A stretch of DNA of 64,000 bases from Girardinichthys multiradiatus (lineage: Eukaryota > Chordata > Actinopteri > Cyprinodontiformes > Goodeidae), in NCBI RefSeq assembly GCF_021462225.1, contig NC_061795.1, forward strand, positions 3,053,001 through 3,117,000, written 5' to 3'. The notes beneath the pieces were generated by a model. It saw only the letters and a list, made by a program, of their open reading frames with translations. It searched no databases and was not told the origin of the DNA. The translations under genes were made by a program, and so were the position numbers. How positions within the stretch are numbered: position 1 is the stretch's first letter; every line of letters begins with the position of its first letter. Positions 1-10,532 of this stretch are shown here, piece by piece.

Positions 1-215
1 GTTTTACTAAGTGCTTAGGTTCTTGTGTTCCCTCCAGTTTCTCAGTCTCCTTCAGTTCATGTTTATTCTTGATTCTTATGCTTTATTTTTATCTTGGTTT
101 ATAGTTTCATTTAGGTCTGCTTACTGTCTTGTCTTTAGTCCCTTTCCTCATGCTTTAGTTTTATTAGGTTCACCTGCTCCCTCCCTTTTTGATCCTTCAA
201 ATAAATAAGGATTTA

Positions 216-415
216 CAGGTCCTTCTCAGAAAATTAGCATATTGTGATAAAGTTCATTATTTTCCATAATGTCATGATGAAAATTTAACATTCATATATT
301 TTAGATTCATTGCACACTAACTGAAATATTTCAGGTCTTTTATTGTCTTAATACGGATGATTTTGGCATACAGCTCATGAAAACCCAAAATTCCTATCTC
401 ACAAAATTAGCATAT
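216..415 (+). repeat. Left terminal inverted repeat of Tc1 copy 1
   Basis: 200-bp inverted repeat beginning CAGGTCCTTCTC, matched by 1626-1825 in reverse complement with two differences by eye. It contains two copies of a CTCANAAAATTAGCATAT direct repeat at 225-242 and 398-415, the likely transposase binding sites. Confidence 0.93.
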
Positions 416-543
416 CATTAAAAGGGTCTCTAAACGAGCTATGAACCTAATCATCTGAATCAACGAGTTAACTCTAAACACCTGCAAAAGGTTCCTGAGG
501 CCTTTAAAACTCCCAGCCTGGTTCATCACTCAAAACCCCAATC

Positions 544-1548
544 ATGGGTAAGACTGCCGACCTGACTGCTGTCCAGAAGGCCACTATTGACACCCTCAAG
601 CAAGAGGGTAAGACACAGAAAGAAATTTCTGAACGAATAGGCTGTTCCCAGAGTGCTGTATCAAGGCACCTCAGTGGGAAGTCTGTGGGAAGGAAAAAGT
701 GTGGCAGAAAATGCTGCACAACGAGAAGAGGTGACCGGACCCTGAGGAAGATTATGGAGAAGGGCCGATTCCAGACCTTGGGGGACCTGCGGAAGCAGTG
801 GACTGAGTCTGGAGTAGAAACATCCAGAGCCACCGTGCACAGGCGTGTGCAGGAAATGGGCTACAGGTGCCACATTCCCCAGGTCAAGCCACTTTTGAAC
901 CAGAAACAGCGGCAGAAGCGCCTGACCTGGGCTACAGAGAAGCAGCACTGGACTGTTGCTCAGTGGTCCAAAGTACTTTTTTCAGATGAAAGCAAATTCT
1001 GCATGTCATTCGGAAATCAAGGTGCCAGAGACTGGAGGAAGACTGGGGAGAAGGAAATGCCAAAATGCCAGAAGTCCAGTGTCAAGTACCCACAGTCAGT
1101 GATGGTCTGGGGTGCTGTGTCAGCTGCTGGTGTTGGTCCACTGTGTTTTATCAAGGGCAGGGTCAATGCAGCTAGCTATCAGGAGATTTTGGAGCACTTC
1201 ATGCTTCCATCTGCTGAAAAGCTTTATGGAGATGAAGATTTCATTTTTCAGCACGACCTGGCACCTGCTCACAGTGCCAAAACCACTGGTAAATGGTTTA
1301 CTGACCATGGTATCACTGTGCTCAATTGGCCTGTCAACTCTCCTGACCTGAACCCCATAGAGAATCTGTGGGATATTGTGAAGAGAACGTTGAGAGACTC
1401 AAGACCCAACACTCTGGATGAGCTAAAGGCCGCTATCGAAGCATCCTGGGCCTCCATAAGACCTCAGCAGTGCCACAGGTTGATTGCCTCCATGCCACGC
1501 CGCATTGAAGCAGTCATTTCTGCAAAAGGATTCCCGACCAAGTATTGA
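544..1548 (+). CDS. Tc1-family DD34E transposase, intact frame
   Basis: A 334-residue transposase for cut-and-paste movement at TA sites, close to the roughly 340 residues usual for Tc1. Residues 1-110 form the paired-like DNA-binding region with two helix-turn-helix segments; the basic run GRKKCGRK (50-57) lies between them and could serve as AT-hook/nuclear signal. The catalytic triad is visible: D148 in FSDESK, D238 in QHDLAPAH and E273 in NPIENLW. There are 34 residues between the second D and E, as in Tc1. No stop or frameshift is present. The start ATG lies between the two 200-bp inverted ends with no promoter I can identify. Activity cannot be judged from sequence alone; the triad is complete. 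Confidence 0.95.
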   Translation: MGKTADLTAVQKATIDTLKQEGKTQKEISERIGCSQSAVSRHLSGKSVGRKKCGRKCCTTRRGDRTLRKIMEKGRFQTLGDLRKQWTESGVETSRATVHRRVQEMGYRCHIPQVKPLLNQKQRQKRLTWATEKQHWTVAQWSKVLFSDESKFCMSFGNQGARDWRKTGEKEMPKCQKSSVKYPQSVMVWGAVSAAGVGPLCFIKGRVNAASYQEILEHFMLPSAEKLYGDEDFIFQHDLAPAHSAKTTGKWFTDHGITVLNWPVNSPDLNPIENLWDIVKRTLRDSRPNTLDELKAAIEASWASIRPQQCHRLIASMPRRIEAVISAKGFPTKY

Positions 1549-1625
1549 GTGCATAACTGTACATGATTATTTGAAGGTTGACGTTTTTTGTATTAAAAAC
1601 TCTTTTCTTTTATTGGTCGGATGAA

Positions 1626-1825
1626 ATATGCTAATTTTGTGAGATAGGAATTTTGGGTTTTCATGAGCTGTATGCCAAAATCATCCGTATTAAGACAATA
1701 AAAGACCTGAAATATTTCAGTTAGTGTGCAATGAATGTAAAATATATGAATGTTAAATTTTCATCATGACATTATGGAAAATAATGAACTTTATCACAAT
1801 ATGCTAATTTTTTGAGAAGGACCTG
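1626..1825 (-). repeat. Right terminal inverted repeat of Tc1 copy 1
   Basis: Reverse complement of 216-415 with two differences by eye. Followed directly by TA at 1826-1827. Confidence 0.93.
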
Positions 1826-1885
1826 TATTTACGATGCTGCTTCCAAGCTCTTGTCTGCGCTTCGGTCCACCTCAAAACCCCACTG

Positions 1886-3799
1886 TGACACTATGAAGCT
1901 CTTATAACAGTTTGTGAGGCATGTTAACAGCATTCAAATAGTTTTCTTTAAAGTAATGATCCTTTTCTGACTGAATACCCTAAGTGTTTACCTGAATCCT
2001 TTTCTGTATCTTTTTAGTGCATGTCTGAGACCTTGTTTGATATCCATCCACCTGTTTCTAAAGCCTAAACAATAAGGTCTTAAAGTGTTTGTTTGTCAGC
2101 CTTGGGATGATAAGAAATATCTAAAGCAACAGACAAAAGACTAGAATTTTTTTATGTACTTCTGTTGATTTAAAAAAAGCTTTTGATACCATAGACCAGG
2201 GGTTGGTAGCCTTTATTAACAAAAGAGCCTTTTCACTCCCTCTTCCACCAACCTAACCCACGCAGTCCTTCTTGTATTTGTATAAAATTAAAATAAAACA
2301 TAGTCCACTTTAGTATAAAAAAATGTAGTTGCAGCTTAACAGCTTTAACAATTGCCTTTCAGTGTGCTCTCATCCTCTTTGTGTTTCTTCAAGCAAAGCA
2401 CCTGACCATACAATAAAAAAACTACATCAACCTTTTTATCTTTTTTTTAAAGTAATAGCCATTAAATGGTAGTGTTGAAATCTGTTTAATGTGACTTCTG
2501 TTTCTGAAGTTCTATGCTGATCTTCCCTATGTTGAGGCGATTCCAAACACGATTCCTAGGAGAATGCATATTCTCCTTCTGTGAACAGTTTCCCCCTCAT
2601 TATGTCATGGGCTGCCACAAAACTAGTAACTGTAGTTGAGTTTAGACAGTTGATCCACTTCTTGAAAGAATGTTTGCTCTGCTCAACTTTCCGTAGTAAT
2701 TATCGAAATAGCTCTTTCACCAATCTTCGGTTGGGTACTTTTCAGAAAATGCTGAGTGCTTGTTTTGAAAATGTCTTAACTTTACATTTTTTATTGTTTG
2801 CTAATTTCTGTCAAACACACAAGTGGGCTAGGTTTGTTGGCAGTGAAGGCAAAGGAATCTGTCCATGCAGAATTGTTGGACCAACGTGCAGATTAACATG
2901 GTGAGTTGAGGAGCTTTTCTTTAATAATAAGAAGAAGAAACAGGAACAAACAAGGGTAACTAGAAGGTGCAAACAGACATGGAGCAGGTAGCAAACAGTA
3001 GGAGCTGGTGACAAACAATGAAAACCAGAGAGAATAATTATTGAGGGAAGTGGAGAAATGGACCAATGAACTGAGGAGGTAATCAAGGAGGGAATGCTGG
3101 AGAACTGAGGTAGAATGACTAATTAACACAGATGAGCATGAAGAACAGGAAAGTAACAGAAAACTAAACAGATTGAATCTAATAAGCCTGAGTAAACTGA
3201 AGACAAAGCAAGTGAAGAACATCGTAGTGCAAAAAGGTAAACAGAACTCAAACCCAAAACCTAACACAAGCTAATTCTGGCACTCTTTTCTTCTGAGATT
3301 TTTCATTTTTGTGATGGTTGGCTTACCGCAATTAACCTCAAGACCTCAACCTCAAGAAGCCACCTGCAGGTAAAGGTGAGGGCTATAGATGTAGATGAGA
3401 CATATATATTGATTGACAGTTTATAAAAACCTTTTTAAAAATGTTTTAATTCAATGTTAATGTATTCACATTTCTCCAGTTTCTCCCTGACCAAGAGAAT
3501 TTACTGATACTTGATACTCATAAGAAATATTCTCTTTATTCTCTATATTATTGAATGTGACTTGTAGAATTTTGAATACATAAATATAATTAAGTAGCTT
3601 ATCTCCTGCTATGGATAATGGTTCACCATTTGTAAGGCATTCTCTACATTTATGATTAAAACTCCTATTATAAATTTCTAATATATCAGTCCAGACAGTG
3701 TCCCATATTGATGTCCAAATGGCAATCAGTTTGAATATTCTACACATTCCCAAATAAATCTTAGGGATTTAGGATTTTAAGAGGGAAACAAACACTCTT
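1886..3799. other. Gene-free stretch, one possible hAT edge
   Basis: No coding region is supported here. At about 2197-2235 the sequence CCAGGGGTTGGTAGCC, followed by AAAAGAGCC, resembles the inverted end of a common vertebrate hAT-type repeat. I could not find its partner end. The rest is AT-rich with only short shadow frames. Confidence 0.4.
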
Positions 3800-4440
3800 C
3801 AGAGTATATTTAAGATGTAGAAGGAAAGAATATATGGTTTTCAAATTTTTTTTTTCCCAAATAAAAGCCTGAAAAATGTTGTATGCATTCAGCTGCCTGA
3901 AAGCTGCTTTCTTCTAGGATTGCCCTGTATTTAGCTCCATCCAGTTTCCCACAAACTCTGACCAACTTCCCTTTTCCTGCTGAAAGGAAACATCCCCAAA
4001 GCGTGACCTTTTTACTATGTGGTTTTACTATGGGGTTGGTGTTTTCACAGTGATGAGCAGTTTGTTTTAAAGGTGCTTTGTCTGATTTGACCAATAAACA
4101 TCACTACTTATGGCTTTTTGTCAACAATACCTTCTTCTTGATATACTTCAATGAAGATCAGATTTGTAGAGTGCACAATTAACAGTTCTGTTGGCACATT
4201 CTTCCAACTGAGCTGTGGAGCTCCTCCAGAGTTACAGTAGGCCTCTTAACCGCTTGTCTGATTATTGGTCTTATTGCCTGGCCTGTCTGTTTAGGTTGAT
4301 AGGGACGTCTTGGCAGGTTTGCAGTTGCAGTTGTGCCATACTCAATTTTTTTGAAGATGGGTTCAACAGTACTCTGGGAATGCCCAAACCTGTCATATTG
4401 TTTTAAAATCTAACCCTCCTTCAAACTTCACCACAATTAA
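3800..4440 (-). pseudogene. Decayed Tc1-like transposase fragment
   Basis: The minus-strand translation of 3810-4094 carries LWGCFLSAGKGKLVRV followed by GAKYRAILEE. This is the middle of the catalytic domain of a second Tc1-like family, different from the copies at 216 and 5856. The similarity continues to about 4440 as degraded helix-turn-helix coding sequence on the same strand. There are several stops and frameshifts, and neither inverted end is clear. Related remnants recur at 22570, 29050, 31743, 39470 and 45140. This is an old, non-functional copy. Confidence 0.75.
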
Positions 4441-5235
4441 ACTAAAGTATATGTAAGGATCTGTGCCATGTCTGTCTGTTTGGTGCTGTTACTGTTCTTA
4501 GCCTCTAGATGGCGTTGGAACCGGAGGAGAGGTGACAGGTGTTCTCTATCTTCTTGATGATCTGCTGAGGAGTATTTAAGGAGGAGGCTACCTGAAACTC
4601 ACCGCCTGAGTGTTGCCCTTTGTGGTACATCTCAAGCCACATTGCCTTTGCCTTGACCTTGACCTTGACCTTGACCTTGCTTTGCTCTGCTCTTTGTAAT
4701 TTTGGATTTGTTGCCTTGCAGGTTACCTGAACTTGACTTTGCCTTCAGCATTGAACCCTGCCTGGATTACTGTCTTCTGGAAAGAAACTATCCAGCTCCA
4801 TGAACCAAGACTCAAGCCTCCTGTTTCCTCATTGGATCAAACCAGCTGGCAGTCTCCTAATTCCTTCGTTCCGTGGATATCCCTCTGTGAACCCTGTCCC
4901 CCCTCCTCCTTCCATTGCACCAACTACAGAAACAATTGGACCATCCATCACCAGTATTCAGTCTCCAGTCCCAAGGGTAAACAACTTCCTGGTCTCTCCA
5001 CCCCTCTCTGGCGGATCTCTCCTTTAAATCAGTAAGACAGAATTATCATTTAAGAATATAGGTCCAGAGTTTCCCCTTGCTTACCGTTCTGTTTATTTTA
5101 CAGTTGATATCCCGGTTCCAGTTTCCTGCACATTTCAACAAACTGTAAATAAACTCCTTACTATTAAACTCTGTCTCCTGAATTGCTTTCTGCATGTGGG
5201 TCAAATCTGTTCAAAAAAGTATGACAGTATAAACG
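4441..5235. repeat. Unclassified interspersed repeat
   Basis: The segment reads like a transposon-derived body: a CT-rich central part and an AATAAA-containing right side near 5150. Neither inverted ends nor a conserved protein motif could be identified. The short frames at 4733-5035 show no family resemblance. Boundaries are approximate. Confidence 0.35.
4651..4679 (+). repeat. (CCTTGA)n hexanucleotide microsatellite
   Basis: Almost five tandem copies of CCTTGA inside the unclassified repeat. Confidence 0.95.
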
Positions 5236-5310
5236 TTTTCTTAGATTTTTCCCTGGAATACTCTGCTGCGCCACAATGATCACTGCTGACATTTTGTGCA
5301 TGCCCTAAAC

Positions 5311-5820
5311 TAGGGGTCTGCAACCTGCAGCTCCAGAGCCACCAGTGGTTCTTTGGACCTTCTTTATTAGTTCTAGACAAAGTTATTAAGAAGCAACTAA
5401 TGTTTTAAAATCTATGTATAATACCAAAAGCAAGTTATATCAGTTTTTTGGTTTGTTTTATGTAATTATTACTTTTAGGTTTCACAACAGAGGGACACTG
5501 AAAGTTTCTGTAATATTTTTTTGATCTATTTTCCTTGTCATTTGTTTGGAAACTAAGTGTTTTTCTTAATTTTTCACAAATATTAACATCCTATAAAAAG
5601 AATGTATCCATCCTCTTTTTGCAAGACGTTTTTTGTTCTGAAGGCTATGCAGAAATAAAATGGCAGTTCTCTAAAGATAAAAAATACCCTACAGTAGACA
5701 TTTGTCAAAAGTGATGTTATTTTTACAAATGGTCAAAACATTTGCATTTTTGGACAAGTTTTATATAGCTCAGTTGAGGGCAGAAATGGCTATTTGGATT
5801 GTGAAGGTTGCAGACCCCTG
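5311..5820. mobile_element. hAT-type MITE with inverted ends and 8-bp target duplication
   Basis: The left end reads TAGGGGTCTGCAACC. The right end, in reverse complement, reads CAGGGGTCTGCAACC. The 8 bp outside the ends are CCCTAAAC (5303-5310) and GTCTAAAC (5821-5828), matching at six of eight positions; this is the target-site length of hAT elements. At 510 bp with no transposase frame it is a non-autonomous element. Right-hand flank and Tc1 copy 2 are only 35 bp apart. Confidence 0.75.
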
Positions 5821-5855
5821 GTCTAAACAGTTAAAACATTCACACTTTAGCATTA

Positions 5856-7440
5856 CAGGTCCTTCTCAAAATATTAGCATATTGTGATAAAGTTCATTAT
5901 TTTCCTTAATGTCATGATGAAAATTTAACATTCATATATTTTAGATTCATTGCACACTAACTGAAATATTTCAGGTCTTTTGTCTTAATACGGATGATTT
6001 TGGCATACAGCTCATGAAAACCCAAAATTCCTATCTCACAAAATTAGCATATCATTAAAAGGGTCTCTAAACGAGCTATGAACCTAATCATCTGAATCAA
6101 CGAGTTAACGCTAAACACCTGCAAAAGATTCCTGAGGCCTTTAAAACTCCCAGCCTGGTTCATCACTCAAAACCCCAATCATGGGTAAGACTGCCGACCT
6201 GACTGCTGTCCAGAAGGCCACTATTGACACCCTCAAGCAAGAGGGTAAGACACAGAAAGACATTTCTGAACGAATAGGCCAGAGTGCTGTATCAAGGCAC
6301 CTCAGTGGAAAGTCTGTGGGAAGGAAAAAGTGTGGCAGAAAACGCTGCACAACCGGACCCTGAGGAAGATTGTGGAGAAGGGCCGATTCCAGACCTTGGG
6401 GGACCTGCGGAAGCAGTGGACTTAGTCTGGAGTAGAAACATCCAGAGTCACCGTGCACAGGCGTGTGCAGGAAATGGGCTACAGGTGCCGCATTCCCCAG
6501 GTCAAGCCACTTTTGAACCAGAAACAGCGGCAGAAGCGCCTGACCTGGGCTACAGAGAAGCAGCACTGGACTGTTGCTCAGTGGTCCAAAGTACTTTTTT
6601 CGGACGAAAGCAAATACTGCATGTCATTCGGAAATCAAGGTGTCAGAGACTGGAGGAAGACTGGGGAGAAGGAAATGCCAAAATGCCAGAAGTCCAGTGT
6701 CAAGTACCCACAGTCAGTGATGGTCTGGGGTGCCGTGTCAGCTGCTGGTATTGGTCCACTGTGTTTTATCAAGGGCAGGGTCAATGCAGCTAGCTATCAG
6801 GAGATTTTGGAGCACTTCATGCTTCCATCTGCTGAAAAGCTTTATGGAGATGAAGATTTCATTTTTCAGCACGACCTGGCACCTGCTCACAGTGCCAAAA
6901 CCACTGGTAAATGGTTTACTGACCATGGTATCACTGTGCTCAATTGGCCTGCCAACTCTCCTGACCTGAACCCCATAGAGAATCTGTGGGATATTGTAAA
7001 GAGAACGTTGAGAGACTCAAGACCCAACACTCTGGATGAGCTAAAGGCCGCTATCGAAGCATCCTGGGCCTCCATAAGACCTCAGCAGTGCCACAGGCTG
7101 ATTGCCTCCATGCCACGCCGCATTGAAGCAGTCATTTCTGCAAAAGGATTCCCGACCAAGTATTGAGTGCATAACTGTACATGATTATTTGAAGGTTGAC
7201 GTTTTTTGTATTAAAAACTCTTTTCTTTTATTGGTCGGATGAAATATGCTAATTTTGTGAGATAGGAATTTTGGGTTTTCATGAGCTGTATGCCAAAATC
7301 ATCCGTATTAAGACAATAAAAGACCTGAAATATTTCAGTTAGTGTGCAATGAATGTAAAATATATGAATGTTAAATTTTCATCATGACATGGAAAATAAT
7401 GAACTTTATCACAATATGCTAATTTTTTGAGAAGGACCTG
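5856..7440 (+). mobile_element. Tc1/mariner element, defective (copy 2)
   Basis: A 1585-bp sister of the element at 216-1825, with TA on both sides (5854-5855 and 7441-7442) and the same long inverted ends. It carries small deletions relative to copy 1: 3 bp in each inverted repeat, 6 bp and 13 bp in the transposase frame. Scattered substitutions are also present. The 46 bp immediately after its right end are identical to the 46 bp after copy 1, so the copies share more than the element itself. Confidence 0.93.
6181..7166 (+). pseudogene. Tc1 transposase, broken by frameshift and stop
   Basis: Homologous to the intact transposase at 544-1548. An in-frame 6-bp deletion lies near 6279. A 13-bp deletion near 6353 shifts the frame just after the basic linker. 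A TAG at 6423-6425 interrupts the downstream frame. From 6453 on, the catalytic domain is open and retains all three DD34E residues, so a 237-residue remnant without the DNA-binding half could be read. It is probably not a functional transposase. The frame disruptions sit in the DNA-binding half only. Confidence 0.9.
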
Positions 7441-7486
7441 TATTTACGATGCTGCTTCCAAGCTCTTGTCTGCGCTTCGGTCCACC
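7441..7486 (+). repeat. 46-bp flank shared with Tc1 copy 1
   Basis: Identical to 1826-1871, which belongs to the older hAT-like repeat around copy 1. Beyond 7486 and 1871 the two sequences diverge abruptly. Confidence 0.9.
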
Positions 7487-8889
7487 AACACTTTGCAAGG
7501 GCCATCCATGTTCTGTTGTATTTTGGTGTGGTATTACAGTAACCAAGTATGAAGTGGGTCTTAGTGATCATTATATCTATGGTCAACAAGCATAAAGCTA
7601 TGCACATTTACATCCAGTATACCTTTTAGTATGCAAGAATGATTCAGAGAGGTTTGTGTGTGGAAGTTAATACACTCAGATGTGTTTGGTATTCTGCCCT
7701 GTCACAGCTGGGGCACAATATGTGCCTCTGCTAGAGAACTAAGTGAATTTGAATACTGAGAGTTGGACGAAGTCTGGCTTAACTTCAGCATATGTGCAGA
7801 CTGTAAACTGTAGCTGGTCTACAAAGCTGAATATTAAAAACAGCTCCACAGCTATGTGTGTGTTCACCAGAGGCAGTAATTATGGCCATAATAAGCTGCT
7901 GTTAGCATTCAGCCTTGCTGCCAGAGGTTCTACTATATTCCGTTACACCATTAGTAGTCATATCTTCATCTTTCCTCCTCCTCTTCCTTTGACCTTTTCT
8001 GATCCAGCATTCCTCAGTCTTTTCCTTAATGCTGGCTTGAAAGTTTTTTTTTTTTATTCCTGTGGAGTTAATGCTGTTCAGTCTTCTTCAAAACTTTTTT
8101 TTCCTAAGCATTCAGAGCCCAGACACAAAGAACTGCCTGATTAGTTGCCAAGTTAGCATAAATAATAAAAACACGTTGCTACCCTTGCAAATAGACGGCT
8201 AGCAGTTACACTGTCATTTATTTTCTCCACTCGTAATGATCAGAAAACATCATGATGACCGAATATCTTTGGTTTTTGAAAACATAGTCTACAAATGAGT
8301 CACATTACTTTGGCAGCCCCCACCTACATGCATCCATAGCTATATCATCACATTCACCACATCAGTTCCAAGATCACTAAATTAGACAACATAGTAAAGA
8401 AATATGTTTCTGGTTTATATTTAGCCTACTACAGATGGCCTGAGCTGACACTTTGCTATCTGACTGTAGCTGTCGTCCTAAGGTAATTCATTCCCCGCTT
8501 ATCTAAGGCACATTCCAATGTTTAGTGTCAAAAGCTCTCAGTTTAACTGCAGGAAATATCAGACTGAAATATTTGATCATAGCTGCTGGGGGCTTTCCAA
8601 AGTTCCATTTCCTCTATAACCAAATACGGAAAATATGAAACAACTGATCTAAAATAATAATGGTTTGCTATTTGAGTTGTAGAGAGAGAGGATGTAGCTC
8701 AGGAAAGCAGATCAACAATAAAATGATCAGCCCTATATTGTTATTTTTAAACTATAGCCAGAATTGTCTGGATATGTACTCTGTGTAGCTCAGGTGATGA
8801 TCCAATAGTTAACTTTGGTGCAAAAGTTAGAATCTTCTTGGTATTTTCTTTCATTCACTCAGGCTCAGAATTATACATACAGTCTTATA
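7487..8889. other. Gene-free stretch, nothing recognised
   Basis: AT-rich DNA. The 133-codon frame at 7743-8144 shows no family resemblance, and its tail is a run of phenylalanine codons from a poly-T stretch, so it is treated as chance. Confidence 0.5.
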
Positions 8890-9423
8890 CAGTGCTGTGC
8901 AAATGTTGGCAGGTGTGAAAAAATGCTGTAAACAAAGAATGCTTTCAGAAATATGAATGATGATTATTTGTTTTTATCAATTTACAAAATGCTAGGTGAG
9001 CTAACCCAAACATACAGCCAAAGTCATTAAGAACTATCTTCAGCATAAAGAAGAACAAAATTACTGAAAGTGATGGTATGGCCTCCACAGAGCCCTGATC
9101 TCAACATCATAGAGTGTGTCTGGGATTACATGGATGTGAGAAAGTCTACACCAGAGAAGATCTGTGGTTAATTCTCCAAGACGTTTGGAACAACATACCA
9201 GCCGAGTTCTTTCAAAATGTGCGTGAAAGTGTACTTAGAAGACTTGATGCTGTTTTTAAGACAAAGGGTGGTCACACAAAATATGGATTTGATTTAGATT
9301 TCTCTTTTGTTCATCCACTGCATTTTGTTGATTGATGAAAATAAATGATTAACACTTCCATTTTTGAAAGCATTCTTTGTTTACAGCATTTGTTTCACAC
9401 CTGCATAAAACCTTTGCACACTG
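8890..9423 (+). mobile_element. Internally deleted Tc1-like element
   Basis: Flanked by TA (8888-8889 and 9424-9425). The left end CAGTGCTGTGCAAATG and the sequence GCTGTAAACAAAGAATGC at 8929-8946 recur in inverted form at the right end. The ends are therefore imperfect inverted repeats of around 60 bp. The interior holds only the last third of a transposase. This is a 534-bp deletion derivative of a third Tc1-like family. Confidence 0.8.
9070..9320 (+). pseudogene. C-terminal fragment of a Tc1-like transposase
   Basis: Translated pieces in two frames give a PQSPDLNIIE motif (the final catalytic E region) at about 9088-9117. Downstream comes the family's typical C-terminus ending KGGHTKYG near 9280. 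A frameshift separates the two. Upstream catalytic residues are deleted. Confidence 0.75.
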
Positions 9424-10014
9424 TATATCGACACACAGAAGTATGCCCATTTCTATGCACTCAATACTTGGTTTATAATGGTGTTTAGTTAGCTATCACA
9501 TTTAGTAAAATAATATTTAGGGAAATATTATTTCCTACATTGGAAACTAACAACCTTTTTGGATAAATGATTCTCACTACATAGACTAGCCCTCCACTGG
9601 TGACAAGGAAGCCTATGGACTCATAAGATGGCGGCGAGTCACGTGTAACCCCTAACTTGACAGGCGTTAACCGGTTAGTGGTTTCAGCTAACAAAGGAAA
9701 GCCTATAGCTTCCATAAAGTCGAACATGTACCTTAAAATACCATTAATAAAAGGATCAAAATGCATAAGCGTTGATGCCGTGTTATGGCCGATCCGTGTT
9801 TAAACCATCCTTAAAATACAGTTGTCTTAACGTTAAAACACAACACAGAACAAATCATCAGACTGAGCTGATAGTCTGGTAGCACTTAGATAGCTAAATT
9901 TTCTCAACACAAAAAAACCCCCAAAACTTCATGAAGTAAACATTATTTGTAATATTTAATCCTAAACTAATTTCTCTCTGCCCAAACATTGCCTTTTACA
10001 TGAACCATACTGAG
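9424..10014. other. Gene-free stretch left of the endogenous retrovirus
   Basis: The 93-codon minus-strand frame at 9485-9766 resembles no family I know. The last five bases, CTGAG at 10010-10014, are the left target duplication of the retroviral insertion. Confidence 0.5.
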
Positions 10015-10307
10015 TGTTGGATGGGTGCAAAAACTTGTTATCACTCATGTAAAAACCTTGGGTTGGAAGGCACCTGCACTATGCCTTCCTCCCTGTGTGT
10101 GTGAGATCATTGTTATCTCTGTGTGAACCAGCCTCCTTTCCGTCTCACACACATACACCCTGTCTGAACTGTCTGTTGAACTGTGTATATAAATAAAGAG
10201 ATAGGGTGTCAAAACTTTGTAGTTTCACTGCAAAGTGGGCTACCCTTGTCACAAGTAACTATGACTGTATCGTTCTTACCTCTGAGTTGACTAAATAATA
10301 CCTAACA
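10015..10307 (+). repeat. 5' LTR
   Basis: Starts TGTTGGATGGG and ends CCTAACA. TATATAAA at 10186-10193 is a candidate TATA box; it overlaps AATAAA at 10192-10197, a candidate poly(A) signal. Identical to the 3' LTR as far as I can compare by eye. Confidence 0.96.
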
Positions 10308-10312
10308 TTTAT

Positions 10313-10330
10313 TGGTCCTTCGAAGCCGGA
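10313..10330 (+). other. Primer binding site, tRNA-Tyr-like
   Basis: Five bases after the 5' LTR, TGGTCCTTCGAAGCCGGA is complementary to the 3' end of vertebrate tRNA-Tyr (…CCGGCTCGAAGGACCA, recalled) except for one extra A after position 11. Position and the leading TGG are as expected for a retroviral primer site. The tRNA identity is inference from memory of tRNA-Tyr. Confidence 0.65.
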
Positions 10331-10455
10331 TTAATTCAATAACCTTATTTCTCTTTGCTTTAACAGTGACTCTGGGATCCGTGGGGGAAGCCTGACGTCG
10401 AGCGAAGCACCGCTGCACAGCCTCCTTTAGCCGGAGTGGCTGAAAGTCCCGGTGT

Positions 10456-10532
10456 GTGTGAATTCACACCTGGCCAGTGGGTTATTGCCTTTCTCTGCGC
10501 GGGGTGACTCTCACAGGGTCCAAAGAGTCACC
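10456..10532 (+). promoter_or_regulatory. Leader RNA structures: palindrome and 9-bp hairpin
   Basis: 10456-10469 is a perfect 14-bp palindrome, GTGTGAATTCACAC, a shape that in retroviral leaders can start RNA dimerisation. 10503-10511 (GGTGACTCT) pairs perfectly with 10524-10532 (AGAGTCACC), giving a 9-bp stem with a 12-base loop. A strong splice donor match, GAG/GTGAGA, follows at 10547-10555. Function is inferred from leader position. Confidence 0.55.

Larger units (their letters stand above)
216..1825 (+). mobile_element. Tc1/mariner element, apparently complete (copy 1)
   Basis: A 1610-bp element flanked by the TA dinucleotides expected of Tc1/mariner insertion (214-215 and 1826-1827). 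It has 200-bp terminal inverted repeats, 216-415 and 1626-1825, that differ at only two positions by eye. Each repeat carries an outer and an inner direct repeat: 225-242 and 398-415 on the left, 18 bp with one mismatch. This is the IR/DR layout known from Sleeping Beauty-type Tc1 elements. One uninterrupted transposase frame lies between the ends. The long, nearly identical ends and open frame suggest a young insertion. It landed inside an older hAT-like repeat. Confidence 0.95.
1..1885. mobile_element. Older hAT-like interspersed repeat, interrupted by a Tc1 element
   Basis: The flanks of the Tc1 element at 216-1825 belong to one older repeat. Its left part is the T-rich stretch 1-213 and its right part is 1828-1885, ending in CAAAACCCCACTGTG. 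That right edge resembles the CAGTGGGG-type inverted ends of fish hAT-like non-autonomous elements. The left end is outside the window, so class and length cannot be settled. A related T-rich body recurs near 24350-24720, and a weaker one near 23490-23600. Class is inferred from remembered fish repeats. Confidence 0.5.

Noticed and set aside
2893..3267. 124-codon minus-strand frame
   Set aside because: Low-complexity Leu/Phe/Ser composition from pyrimidine-rich DNA; no membrane-protein family recognised.
7743..8144. 133-codon frame
   Set aside because: No resemblance to known proteins and part of its length comes from a poly-T run.
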